Assembly: GCA_948735595.1 (NCBI GenBank)
Contig: CAPXSA010000006.1
Coordinates: forward strand, 1-20,000
Direction of reading: 5' to 3'
Length of the DNA stretch: 20,000 bases
From: an uncultured Clostridia bacterium
GTDB lineage: Bacteria; Bacillota; Clostridia; TANB77; CAG-508
The position numbers and the translations under genes are program-made. Position 1 is the stretch's first letter; each line of letters opens with the position of its first letter. The notes below the pieces were generated by a model that was given only the letters and a program-made list of their open reading frames with translations, was not told where the DNA came from and made no database searches. Of this stretch, positions 5,234-12,785 are shown one piece after another.

Positions 5234-5512
5234 CTATTTTTTGTTTACTAAATCTTTTAATGCTTTTCCAGCTTTGAATACAGGTGCTTTAGATGCAGGA
5301 ATTTTGATTTCTTCTTTAGTTTGTGGGTTTCTTCCTTTTCTAGCAGCTCTTTTTCTTACTTCAAAAGATCCAAATCCAACTAGTTGAACTTTGTCTCCTT
5401 TTACTAATGTGTCTGTTACAACGCTTGTGAATGCGTTTAATGCTGCTTCAGCATCTTTCTTTGTTGCTCCTGTCTTAGCTGCCATAGCTGCGATTAATTC
5501 TGATTTGTTCAT
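5234..5512 (-). CDS. hup: DNA-binding protein HU
   Basis: A 92-aa histone-like protein, normal length for HU. It binds and bends DNA without strict sequence preference as a dimer and compacts the nucleoid. The N-terminal helices (MNKSELIAAMAAKTGATKKD) are followed by the signature VQLVGFGSFEVRKRAARKGR (residues ~43-62), with GRNP at the tip of the DNA-contacting arm and FKAGKALKDLVN at the end. A perfect AGGAGG precedes the ATG. The gene is monocistronic: a promoter lies ~60 bp upstream and a strong terminator downstream. It could also assist recombination of the neighbouring integrase element, but that is only a general property of HU. Confidence 0.96.
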   Translation of the reverse strand: MNKSELIAAMAAKTGATKKDAEAALNAFTSVVTDTLVKGDKVQLVGFGSFEVRKRAARKGRNPQTKEEIKIPASKAPVFKAGKALKDLVNKK

Positions 5513-5564
5513 TTCACATACCTCCTATAAGATTTTGAATATGTAGAACTTCTTCTATTCTACT

Positions 5565-5592
5565 ATTATCATTATTCGGCATTCTTTTTCAA
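5565..5592 (-). promoter_or_regulatory. Probable promoter of the HU gene
   Basis: Minus-strand TTGAAA (5587-5592), a 16-bp spacer and GATAAT (5565-5570). The rest of the 195-bp gap (5513-5707) is pyrimidine-rich on the plus strand with no further supported feature; no terminator for the flippase gene is evident in it. Confidence 0.55.
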
Positions 5593-5707
5593 AATCCTTC
5601 TTTTTTCTTTTTATTTTTTTCTCTCAAACCTAGTTTTTTGTAAGTTTATGCCATTTTCCCTTTTTGAATTCCTTCATTTAAGCCGTGTCCGGCGGTTTCC
5701 ATAGAGC

Positions 5708-7336
5708 CTAGCCTTTTCTAAAAAAATCATAAAACTTTTTTCCAAATGGCATCATATAATACTCTTCTTTTGAAAAAATTCGAAGTATAATTAGCATAAT
5801 TAGGTAAATAATGACTGCTACTCCTAAGCCTATTATTGTAGTTAAATTACCACTTCCTATTTTGGATAGGAAAAATAAATAGGTTTGATAAGAAATCCCC
5901 CCCATAATGGCAACTGCTAAAAACGGTTTTATGATAAACTTCTTAAAGTCCAATTTTAAATTAATTTCCCTTTTTAATACATAAAACTGAATTGTAACAG
6001 ATACCATATGGCAAATTGCTGTTGCTAATGCCGCCCCCGCTGTTCCACCTAAAATAAACTTTTGTGGAGCAATTGGAATCAATAATAGATTTAGTATTAG
6101 TTTAATAATAACTCCCACTCCCAAACTAATTGCAGGTATCATCATTCTTCCTAATCCATGTAAAGTTCCACATATAGTTTGCTCTAAAACAATAAAAATT
6201 ATACTAAGACAACTCATTTGATAAATAAAACTTCCAGAAGTAGCATTTGGAAATAACAGTTTTAAAATTGGCTGAGCAAATAAAATCATACCTACCATAA
6301 ATGGTAACCCTACAAGAATAGTTACTAGAATGGAAAAGGAAACTCTTTTACGAATTGTTGCTACATCCCCTATTGCTTTTGCTGATGAAATAGATGGAAT
6401 CAGTGCAGTTGCAAATGCCATATTAAAAGACATAGGAAGTGTTACTAAAGTATCTACTTTTCCACTTAAGATACCATACTCAATTTTTGCTGCTTCTTCA
6501 CTTAAGAAAGTTTTTAACCCTCTTACCACTGTCATCGAATCTATATTTTTATTAATTGTTCCCATAATTCCTGTTAATGACATAGGAATGGAAACTGCTA
6601 AAATCTGTTTTAAGGTTTTACGTATTCTAGTTGGTTTGTAGTTTACTGTACTTTTAATTTCCCATGCAATTTCTTGTTTAAAGCTTTTATAATAACGATA
6701 CAAATAACTAAAGCACAACATTGTTGCTAAAGTGGTCGCTAAATTTGCTCCTGCAGCCATAACTGCAGTATCTACACCTGATACAATGCTAATAATCTCT
6801 ACTAGTATAATAGAAAGAATGGTTTTAAAAAATTGTTCTAGTGTTTGAGAATTGGCAGTTACCTTTAAGTTCTCTCTCCCATTAAAATAGCCCTTTATTA
6901 CGCAAGAAATAGATACAAAGAAAATAGAGGGTGAAAGCGCTACTAACGTCAATTCTGCTTCTGGGATTTGTAAAAAGTTCTGGGCAATTGTTCCTGCTCC
7001 TAAGAATAAAATACAACTACAAGCAAATCCCAACATTCCAAATGTAATCAGTGCTATTTTGAAAATCTTATAAGCTCCTTTATGATCCCCTATTGCTACT
7101 TTTTCAGAAATCAATTTTGAAACTGCATTTGGTACACCTATGGATGAGACTGTCAAAAATAAAGCATAAATTTGAAATCCGCTACTATAAATAGCATTTC
7201 CTTTATCTCCAAATCCTTCTCTATTGGTTAGATAGAGTTTATAAACTACTCCCAAAATCTTTACTAAAATTTGAGAAATCATTAGGACAAAGACACCCTT
7301 CATAAAACTTTCTTTTTGCACTTGTTTTGCTTTCAT
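5708..7336 (-). CDS. MurJ/SpoVB-type lipid-linked oligosaccharide flippase
   Basis: A 542-aa polytopic membrane protein of the MOP (MviN/polysaccharide transporter) superfamily, which moves undecaprenyl-linked sugars across the cytoplasmic membrane for cell-wall assembly. The N-terminus (GVFVLMISQILVKILGVVYK) and the following GFQIYALFLTVSSIGVPNAV segment are typical of the Firmicutes YtgP (MurJ)/SpoVB branch. About 14 hydrophobic segments are spread over the length, and FNMAFATALIPSISSAKAIG is a conserved-looking loop and helix. The length is close to B. subtilis YtgP (544 aa) and somewhat longer than SpoVB, so a lipid II flippase is the likelier role, but paralogues cannot be separated by eye. 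AGAGGA precedes the ATG. It is divergent from the ATPase gene at 7468. Confidence 0.88.
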   Translation of the reverse strand: MKAKQVQKESFMKGVFVLMISQILVKILGVVYKLYLTNREGFGDKGNAIYSSGFQIYALFLTVSSIGVPNAVSKLISEKVAIGDHKGAYKIFKIALITFGMLGFACSCILFLGAGTIAQNFLQIPEAELTLVALSPSIFFVSISCVIKGYFNGRENLKVTANSQTLEQFFKTILSIILVEIISIVSGVDTAVMAAGANLATTLATMLCFSYLYRYYKSFKQEIAWEIKSTVNYKPTRIRKTLKQILAVSIPMSLTGIMGTINKNIDSMTVVRGLKTFLSEEAAKIEYGILSGKVDTLVTLPMSFNMAFATALIPSISSAKAIGDVATIRKRVSFSILVTILVGLPFMVGMILFAQPILKLLFPNATSGSFIYQMSCLSIIFIVLEQTICGTLHGLGRMMIPAISLGVGVIIKLILNLLLIPIAPQKFILGGTAGAALATAICHMVSVTIQFYVLKREINLKLDFKKFIIKPFLAVAIMGGISYQTYLFFLSKIGSGNLTTIIGLGVAVIIYLIMLIILRIFSKEEYYMMPFGKKFYDFFRKG

Positions 7337-7398
7337 CTGTTCCTCTTTCCTTTTGTTACTTTTGTTTTAAGTTTATGCAACAAATTTTGCAAAAATAC

Positions 7399-7427
7399 TT
7401 GTTTTTTTCGCCATTTTATAGGATAAT
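7399..7427 (+). promoter_or_regulatory. Probable promoter of the VirD4/TraG-like gene
   Basis: TTGTTT (7399-7404), a 17-bp spacer and GATAAT (7422-7427) lie ~40 bp upstream of the ribosome site of the gene starting near 7468. Confidence 0.5.
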
Positions 7428-7467
7428 ATATATGTATGATTAGATTATATAGAAAGTGGTGAACTTT

Positions 7468-9828
7468 TTGAAATTAATAGATAAATTTTTGAAGTCTTTA
7501 AAAACAGATAGAAATACTTTTGTAACTTATATATTAACCCTAATTTCAGCCTATATCGTAATAGATAGAATTGTAGAATTGCTTTTCATTATTTTTACAG
7601 GTGTAGCTTATTCTTATTGGGGACCAATTCAATATTTCTTGGCTTTGGCTTGTGTATCCTTTGCTTTCTTTTTCTCGGGACCTTCTAAGTATGCTAAGGC
7701 GGATGTTAATAAACTAAGAATTTTCCATTCTTTTGTTATTGCTTTTTATATCGTAGGTTTATCAGCAGTGGTACAGTGGGTAAATCAAGCTATTTGGGTA
7801 GGTCTATTATCTGTTCCAAATTATACTGAATTTGCTCAAGAATTTTATTACTTATTCAAACCTGCATTTACTGCTTTAGGACTTTATTTCCCTTTAGTTA
7901 GCTTTTATAAACTATTAAAGTGGATTGTATTTAAGATTAATGATACCAAAGATATTCGTGATTCTATTTTCGATTATCCCGGAATTGGTTTAACTTCTGA
8001 TAAAGAGGCTCATGGCGTTTACACTTGCGAAGTAAAAGTTTGTGTTGATTCTGAAAGTGGTGTGGATGTTTGCATTCCTGAACCTAAGCGTTTTGAATCT
8101 TTCTTAATTGTTGGTGTTTCAGGTTCTGGTAAAACAACAATGGTTTACGAACCAATGCTTGCAAGAGATATTGAAAGAAAATCTTTCTTCAAAGAAGTAT
8201 CAAAAGAAATGGGATTTACTGCATTAAAAACAGGGCTTGCAACTTTGAACTGTCCATATGATAACGAATATATTAATGAACATTTCAGTTTAAATATGTT
8301 AGTGCCAAATCCTGATAAATTAGACACTTACAAGGCCTATATGAAAAAGATGATTATTAGTAGTTCAGGTGATAGAATTGTTTATCGTAACATGGGTATT
8401 ACTTATATCTCAGATGAACATGAATCTGTAGAAAAAATTAAGAAAGTAGCTGATAATTATCAAATACCAGTACATTTAATAGATCCAAATCGTTTAGACT
8501 CACCGGGATTAAATCCATTTGTTTATGAGGATCCTATTAAAACAGGCTTAGCTATTTCCTCTGTACTAAAGGGATTATATATGCATACTCGCCCTGATAC
8601 AGAACTTGCCTTTAGAGAAAATGAAGCCATTCAAATCGTTGAAAATTTATCTATCTTATTAAAGGAAATGTACCCTATTATGCATGATGGTATGCTTCCA
8701 AACTTAGAAGACTTGTTAAATATGCTAACAGACTTCACTTTAGTAGAAAATATGACTGAACAAATGAAACAAATCCCTGAAATGGCGGAAAAATATCGTA
8801 TTTTGATTAAGTACTTTGAAAATAACTTTTATAAAACTGGTAAGAACTTATTTAATACCAAAAGATCTGTTACAACAGCCTCTTCTGAGTTAGATAACTT
8901 ATTAAGATATCCGGGAGTAAAAAATATTTTATGTAACAGAACCAACAATTTAAATTATGATAAAATTTTAGCTGATGGAGATATTACTTTACTATGTACT
9001 CGTAGAGGAGATTTAGGAGAAACCGCTCACAAAGCGTTTGGACTATTCTTTATATTATTAATGCAACAGTCTATCCTATCTAGACCGGGAAATGATAGTA
9101 ATCGTATTCCTCATTTCCTATATATAGATGACTTCCCTGCATATATTTGTAAAGCAACTGAACCTATTTATACTATCTATCGTAAGTTTAAAGTAGCTAC
9201 TGTTTTAGACTCTCAAAATCTTTCTCAATTAAGAGGTGATGTATATGCTGATCATAGAGGAGATTATTATAAAGATTTAATTTTATCTAACACAGTTAAC
9301 AAATTTATCTTTGGTAATGCTACTCCTGACGATGTTAAATGGTGGGAAATTGCAATGCAAGATAAAAGAGAATGGACTTGGAAAGACGATTATCATACAG
9401 CTAGCGATAAACAAGGATATGATGAAAAGAAAAGTGGTATTGAATTCAAATGGAAACCTAACTATGCTTATGGTAAGATTATGGCTTTAAAAGGTGGTCA
9501 AGTTATCTTTAAAGTCAAAAAATTAAATGGTCAAAGTTGGGTTAACAAAGGTAAAGTTGAGGCTATGGAAGCCAAGTATAAAGATGCTCAGAAAATTAAG
9601 AAATATGACTTTACTAAATTTACTAGTGGCATTTCTGGTATAGAATCTGCTACTAGAAGAACATTAAATAAAAATAGAGGTGACTATTCAGCGGCAACTT
9701 CAAGTAACAACAATTATGATGTTGGTCGAGAGGTTGACCCTATTCAAACAGATACATCTGATTCTAAATTCTTATTTGATAATGAAGATGCTATTGTAGT
9801 AAACTTCAATAAGAAAAACGAAAACTAA
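7468..9828 (+). CDS. Membrane-anchored VirD4/TraG-type coupling ATPase
   Basis: A ~786-aa protein (positions below count from the alternative GTG at 7456). The first 160 residues hold about four membrane segments (~22-50, 57-74, 89-109, 133-158). An additional domain precedes Walker A, GVSGSGKTT, at 220-228. Walker B is HFLYIDDFPAY at 553-563, with the acidic pair DD. DSQNLSQL at 585-592 matches the Gln-rich motif that follows Walker B in TraG/TraD proteins. The C-terminal ~70 residues are polar and low-complexity. Such proteins are hexameric inner-membrane ATPases that pass relaxase-bound DNA to a type IV secretion channel. The preferred start is TTG at 7468, because AAAGTGGTGA ends five bases before it; GTG at 7456 lacks a site. 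No relaxase or channel gene is nearby. A bidirectional terminator separates it from the convergent winged-helix gene. Confidence 0.85.
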   Translation: MKLIDKFLKSLKTDRNTFVTYILTLISAYIVIDRIVELLFIIFTGVAYSYWGPIQYFLALACVSFAFFFSGPSKYAKADVNKLRIFHSFVIAFYIVGLSAVVQWVNQAIWVGLLSVPNYTEFAQEFYYLFKPAFTALGLYFPLVSFYKLLKWIVFKINDTKDIRDSIFDYPGIGLTSDKEAHGVYTCEVKVCVDSESGVDVCIPEPKRFESFLIVGVSGSGKTTMVYEPMLARDIERKSFFKEVSKEMGFTALKTGLATLNCPYDNEYINEHFSLNMLVPNPDKLDTYKAYMKKMIISSSGDRIVYRNMGITYISDEHESVEKIKKVADNYQIPVHLIDPNRLDSPGLNPFVYEDPIKTGLAISSVLKGLYMHTRPDTELAFRENEAIQIVENLSILLKEMYPIMHDGMLPNLEDLLNMLTDFTLVENMTEQMKQIPEMAEKYRILIKYFENNFYKTGKNLFNTKRSVTTASSELDNLLRYPGVKNILCNRTNNLNYDKILADGDITLLCTRRGDLGETAHKAFGLFFILLMQQSILSRPGNDSNRIPHFLYIDDFPAYICKATEPIYTIYRKFKVATVLDSQNLSQLRGDVYADHRGDYYKDLILSNTVNKFIFGNATPDDVKWWEIAMQDKREWTWKDDYHTASDKQGYDEKKSGIEFKWKPNYAYGKIMALKGGQVIFKVKKLNGQSWVNKGKVEAMEAKYKDAQKIKKYDFTKFTSGISGIESATRRTLNKNRGDYSAATSSNNNYDVGREVDPIQTDTSDSKFLFDNEDAIVVNFNKKNEN

Positions 9829-9836
9829 AATAAAAA

Positions 9837-9870
9837 AATCTCCCGATATTGAATTGGGAGATTCTTTTTG
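9837..9870. terminator. Bidirectional terminator between convergent genes
   Basis: An 8-bp perfect stem AATCTCCC/GGGAGATT (9837-9844 with 9856-9863, 11-nt loop) has CTTTTTG after it on the plus strand and a run of seven T on the minus strand. Confidence 0.85.
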
Positions 9871-9886
9871 TGAAACAACAGGATTT

Positions 9887-10828
9887 TTATATTCCTAATA
9901 ATTTCACTTCAATGTTTTCCATTTTATATTTCTTCGTTTCTTCATCTAGTTTAAATTCTACTAATGTTTTTGCTAAAGTTTCTTCATTTTGCCTTAAATC
10001 TGTCGTGAAATATAATTTGATTTTTGAGATCTCTACTTGGTTCATCACAATGTTTTTAAAGGTTTCTGCCATATGCTTCTCATCTTCACAAATTAGAATT
10101 AATTGTGGCAATTGCATATAACCTGAGTCTCCTACTTGATAGTTATCATAGAAATCTTTATATAATTTCATCTTATCTACTAATTTCTTTTCCCAGTCGT
10201 CTTCTCTACGAATTACTTCAAAAACAAATTGAATAGATTTATTATTTTTTGTTAATTTAACACTTCCACCGCTTGCCTTGAAAGTTTTCCCTGCCATTTT
10301 TGCAGTAAATGCTGGCTTTGTTGTATAGGAATCAAATGCTTTTACTTTTCTTAAATACGCAATCATCGTTTGATTTCCTGCTAATCTCTTTTTAATCATT
10401 GCTACTGGTTTTGTGTTATCTGTTGGTTGCCAATTAGATTCAATTCCTCTTGAATTTAATAGGTATTTTCCCATCTTTTCTAAACAATAAATACGATAAA
10501 TTCCTTTTCCATCTTCTGAATCAAAGTAATATCTTGTTAAAATCTTTGTTTTTACTAGTTGCTCTAGCTTCATATTCAACTTATCTTGTGAACCAACTTC
10601 GATTCCTCTCCATTCTAACATTTGTAGTAGTTGCCTTGAAGTGATGAACTCAAATTCATTTACTAACTCCATAATAGCGAAGTGCAAGTCATTAATATGC
10701 CCTATATTAATTCTATGTACAATTTGGTTCATGGATACATATCCATCTTTCCCGTCAAATACCTTTAATTCTCCTTGTCGAATGGCAAACGGTGATACAG
10801 TTGCTTTTATTTCATTATCTTCTACCAT
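9887..10828 (-). CDS. Winged-helix protein resembling replication-relaxation proteins
   Basis: A 313-aa soluble protein. Residues ~45-125 look like a winged helix (FITSRQLLQMLEWRGIEVGS, then LVKTKILTRYYF and GIYRIYCLEKMGKYLL). The later part has SIQFVFEVIRREDDWEKKLV, then DKMKLYKDFYDNY and PQLILICEDEKHMAETFKNI. This E-V-x-R-x-D ... K-x-x-x-Y ... P-x-(L/V)-(I/L)-(L/V) layout recalls the Replic_Relax family (PF13814), plasmid and ICE proteins with a winged helix and a nuclease-like fold that act near coupling ATPases. The match is by eye. AAAGGAGG precedes the ATG perfectly. The leader carries two perfect dyads and an upstream promoter. Convergence with the TraG-like gene suggests the two are linked functionally. 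Confidence 0.65.
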   Translation of the reverse strand: MVEDNEIKATVSPFAIRQGELKVFDGKDGYVSMNQIVHRINIGHINDLHFAIMELVNEFEFITSRQLLQMLEWRGIEVGSQDKLNMKLEQLVKTKILTRYYFDSEDGKGIYRIYCLEKMGKYLLNSRGIESNWQPTDNTKPVAMIKKRLAGNQTMIAYLRKVKAFDSYTTKPAFTAKMAGKTFKASGGSVKLTKNNKSIQFVFEVIRREDDWEKKLVDKMKLYKDFYDNYQVGDSGYMQLPQLILICEDEKHMAETFKNIVMNQVEISKIKLYFTTDLRQNEETLAKTLVEFKLDEETKKYKMENIEVKLLGI

Positions 10829-10878
10829 ATTTTTTCCTCCTTTAATCTTCTAAATAAGTAGACCAAATTTTGATTACA

Positions 10879-10929
10879 CTAGAGACTTTTCTCTAGCCAT
10901 ATCCCATTATTGATACATTGTATCAATAA
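10879..10929 (-). promoter_or_regulatory. Two perfect dyads in the leader of the winged-helix gene
   Basis: CTAGAGA/TCTCTAG pairs at 10879-10885/10890-10896 (4-nt loop). TTATTGATAC/GTATCAATAA is a perfect 10-bp dyad at 10907-10916/10920-10929 with a 3-nt centre, just downstream of the predicted start point. The second looks like an operator at the start of transcription; the first could act in the RNA. Autoregulation by the winged-helix product is a reasonable guess. Confidence 0.55.
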
Positions 10930-10937
10930 CCACATTT

Positions 10938-10966
10938 ATTGTAACATATCTCTTTAGATTTGTCCA
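10938..10966 (-). promoter_or_regulatory. Probable promoter of the winged-helix gene
   Basis: Minus-strand TGGACA (10961-10966), 17-bp spacer, TACAAT (10938-10943); one mismatch from consensus in each box. The leader to the ATG is ~100 nt. Confidence 0.6.
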
Positions 10967-10975
10967 ATTTTTGCC

Positions 10976-11002
10976 AAATTAAAACCTGCTAATTATAGCA
11001 GG
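10976..11002 (-). terminator. Intrinsic terminator of rluB
   Basis: A 7-bp stem CCTGCTA/TAGCAGG (10985-11002, 4-nt loop) that includes the rluB stop codon is followed on the minus strand by TTTTAATTT. Confidence 0.78.
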
Positions 11003-11718
11003 CTTTCTATTTCTTCTCTTTTTAAATATCTCCATTGTCCTAATTTCAAGTCTTTTACATTAAGGTTTCCTATCTTGCTTCTATGTAAAGCTAGCACCTT
11101 TCTTCCTACTGCCTCACACATACGCCTTACTTGTCTATTCTTCCCTTCATGAATTGTAATTTCAAGTCTAGAAATATTTTTATCCACATCAATTTTCATA
11201 ATTCTAACTTGAGCAGGTTTGGTAACATATTCTCCAATATCCACCCCTTGTTTTAGCTGTTCTACTTCTTTTTCTGTTATGCTTCCCTTTATTGTCACTT
11301 GATATGTTTTGGTTATTTCGTGTTTTGGATGTGTTATCTTATACACAAAATCTCCATCATTACTTAAAATTAGGGCTCCTGAAGTATACATATCTAATCT
11401 ACCTACTGGTACAACAGAAGTTTTAATAGCTCTTCCATGCTCTTTTAATAGTTCCATAACAGTTGGTCTATTAAATTGGTCTTTAACAGTTGTGACATAA
11501 CCAATTGGCTTATTTAGTAAAATATATACTTTTTCTATTTGACTAGAAATCTTTTTATCCTCATAACATATTTCATCTTTTTCTGGATCTATTTTGGTCC
11601 CTAATTCAGTTACAACTTGTCCATTCACTTTGACTTTTCCTTGCAAAATCTTTTCTTCTGCTTTTCTTCTAGAACAAATCCCTTGATTGGCTAGAAATTT
11701 TTGTAAACGTTCTTCCAT
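10993..11718 (-). CDS. rluB: RsuA/RluB-family pseudouridine synthase
   Basis: A 241-aa enzyme that isomerises a uridine in ribosomal RNA, most likely in 23S rRNA as RluB does. The N-terminal S4 RNA-binding domain spans residues ~1-50 (RLQKFLANQGICSRRKAEEK). The catalytic domain carries VGRLDMYTSGALILSNDG with Asp109 as the expected nucleophile, and HEGKNRQVRRMCEAVG is the other family signature. The start is the ATG at 11716-11718, preceded by AAGGAAA; a longer in-frame extension upstream enters the repeat between rluD and rluB and has no family similarity. It is the last gene of the minus-strand series behind rluD. RluB against RluE/F or RsuA target choice cannot be settled by eye. Confidence 0.9.
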   Translation of the reverse strand: MEERLQKFLANQGICSRRKAEEKILQGKVKVNGQVVTELGTKIDPEKDEICYEDKKISSQIEKVYILLNKPIGYVTTVKDQFNRPTVMELLKEHGRAIKTSVVPVGRLDMYTSGALILSNDGDFVYKITHPKHEITKTYQVTIKGSITEKEVEQLKQGVDIGEYVTKPAQVRIMKIDVDKNISRLEITIHEGKNRQVRRMCEAVGRKVLALHRSKIGNLNVKDLKLGQWRYLKREEIESLL

Positions 11719-11752
11719 TTCTATTTTCCTTCTTTTTATTAAATTTATATTT

Positions 11753-11889
11753 AATTGTATTAGAGTATTATATAAATGTAGTCCGCGCAAGACGAGCTTG
11801 CGAGTGCCTTCCGTTGCTTTCTTTAATTTACTTTTCAAACAGAAAGCAACGGACAGCAAGAACAAATGTTATAATACCAATACAACTAA
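11753..11889. repeat. MITE-like folded repeat between rluD and rluB
   Basis: Imperfect outer arms pair across ~135 bp: TTGTATT/AATACAA (11755-11761 with 11879-11885), then TATTATA/TATAATA (11766-11772 with 11870-11876). Inside are a 6-bp perfect hairpin CGCAAG/CTTGCG (11786-11802) and a 12-bp perfect inverted repeat CCGTTGCTTTCT/AGAAAGCAACGG (11811-11822 with 11841-11852). GTCCG/CGGAC (11781-11785 with 11850-11854) offers an alternative pairing. The core is visibly richer in G+C than the surroundings, and the right arm touches the rluD stop. It codes for nothing convincing. It could be a miniature transposable element, or a structured RNA in the rluD-rluB message. Confidence 0.55.
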
Positions 11890-12773
11890 CTTCTTAAATT
11901 TAACAATATATTAGTAAAGTACTCTGGCAAAGATGCTTCTAAACACATTTCCTTTTCTGTAATAGGATGCTTAAATTCTAACCTATATGCATGTAGCATC
12001 TGTCCTTCTATGTTAAATTCATTCTTTCCATTAGAATACACCATATCTCCTACTACTGGGTGCCCTATTTCTGCCATATGTACCCTTATTTGATGTGTTC
12101 TTCCTGTTTCAATGCTCACTTCTAAATAGGTATATTTCTCAAATCTTTCTAGTACCTTAAAATGAGTGATGGCTTCTTTCCCCTTTGGAGTTACTGCCAT
12201 TTTCTTGCGGTCTTTGGTACTTCTGCCTATTGGCATTTTGATAGTCGCTTCATTTTCTGGTACTATTCCTTTTACTAAAGCTAAATATGTTTTCTTAACC
12301 TGCCTATTTTGAATTTGTTCACTCATCTCTAAATGTGCCTTATCATTTTTGGCAATGATTAATAGCCCTGACGTATCTTTATCTAATCTGTGTACTATTC
12401 CCGGTCTTAATTCTCCACCAATTCCTGATAAATTACCCTTACAATGTGCCATAACGGCATTGACTAAAGTGCCATCTGGATTTCCTACCGCGGGATGCAC
12501 TACCATTCCTTTTGCTTTATTAACTACTATAATATCCTTATCTTCGTAAATAATATCTAATGGAATTTCTTGTGGCTTTAGGTCTGTTTCCTTTGCTTCT
12601 GGCATTTGAATGGTTACTTCATCCCCTGTTTGTATTAGATAGGAAGGTTTAGTCCTTTTGCCATTTACTAAAATATCCCCTTCTTCCATTAACCTTTGAA
12701 CAGTAACACGAGATAGTTCTTGCTTTTCTGCTATATATTTATCTATTCGTTGTCCACTTTCTTCTACAATCAA
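11886..12773 (-). CDS. rluD: RluA/RluD-family pseudouridine synthase
   Basis: A 295-aa, normal-length member of the RluA family that converts uridine to pseudouridine in large-subunit rRNA. The S4 domain occupies residues ~6-55 (GQRIDKYIAEKQELSRVTVQ, followed by VNGK). The catalytic core includes LRPGIVHRLDKDTSGLLIIA with nucleophile Asp131, and SIETGRTHQIRVHMAEIGHP is the family motif III. It starts at TTG (12771-12773), supported by AAAGGAG just upstream, which overlaps the region right after the stop of the preceding gene (12 bp gap), so the two are cotranscribed. RluD is the closest familiar name, but Firmicutes carry several RluA-type paralogues and the exact target is not shown. Confidence 0.9.
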   Translation of the reverse strand: MIVEESGQRIDKYIAEKQELSRVTVQRLMEEGDILVNGKRTKPSYLIQTGDEVTIQMPEAKETDLKPQEIPLDIIYEDKDIIVVNKAKGMVVHPAVGNPDGTLVNAVMAHCKGNLSGIGGELRPGIVHRLDKDTSGLLIIAKNDKAHLEMSEQIQNRQVKKTYLALVKGIVPENEATIKMPIGRSTKDRKKMAVTPKGKEAITHFKVLERFEKYTYLEVSIETGRTHQIRVHMAEIGHPVVGDMVYSNGKNEFNIEGQMLHAYRLEFKHPITEKEMCLEASLPEYFTNILLNLRS

Positions 12774-12785
12774 TTTTATCTCCTT

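Noticed and set aside
5641..5702. Possible small plus-strand ORF (MPFSLFEFLHLSRVRRFP) between HU and the flippase gene
   Set aside because: No ribosome site or promoter; the region is the tail between two minus-strand genes.
11719..11865. 49-residue N-terminal extension of the RluB-type protein
   Set aside because: It is encoded by the folded repeat and is not part of the S4 domain; the ATG at 11716-11718 gives the normal length and has a ribosome site.
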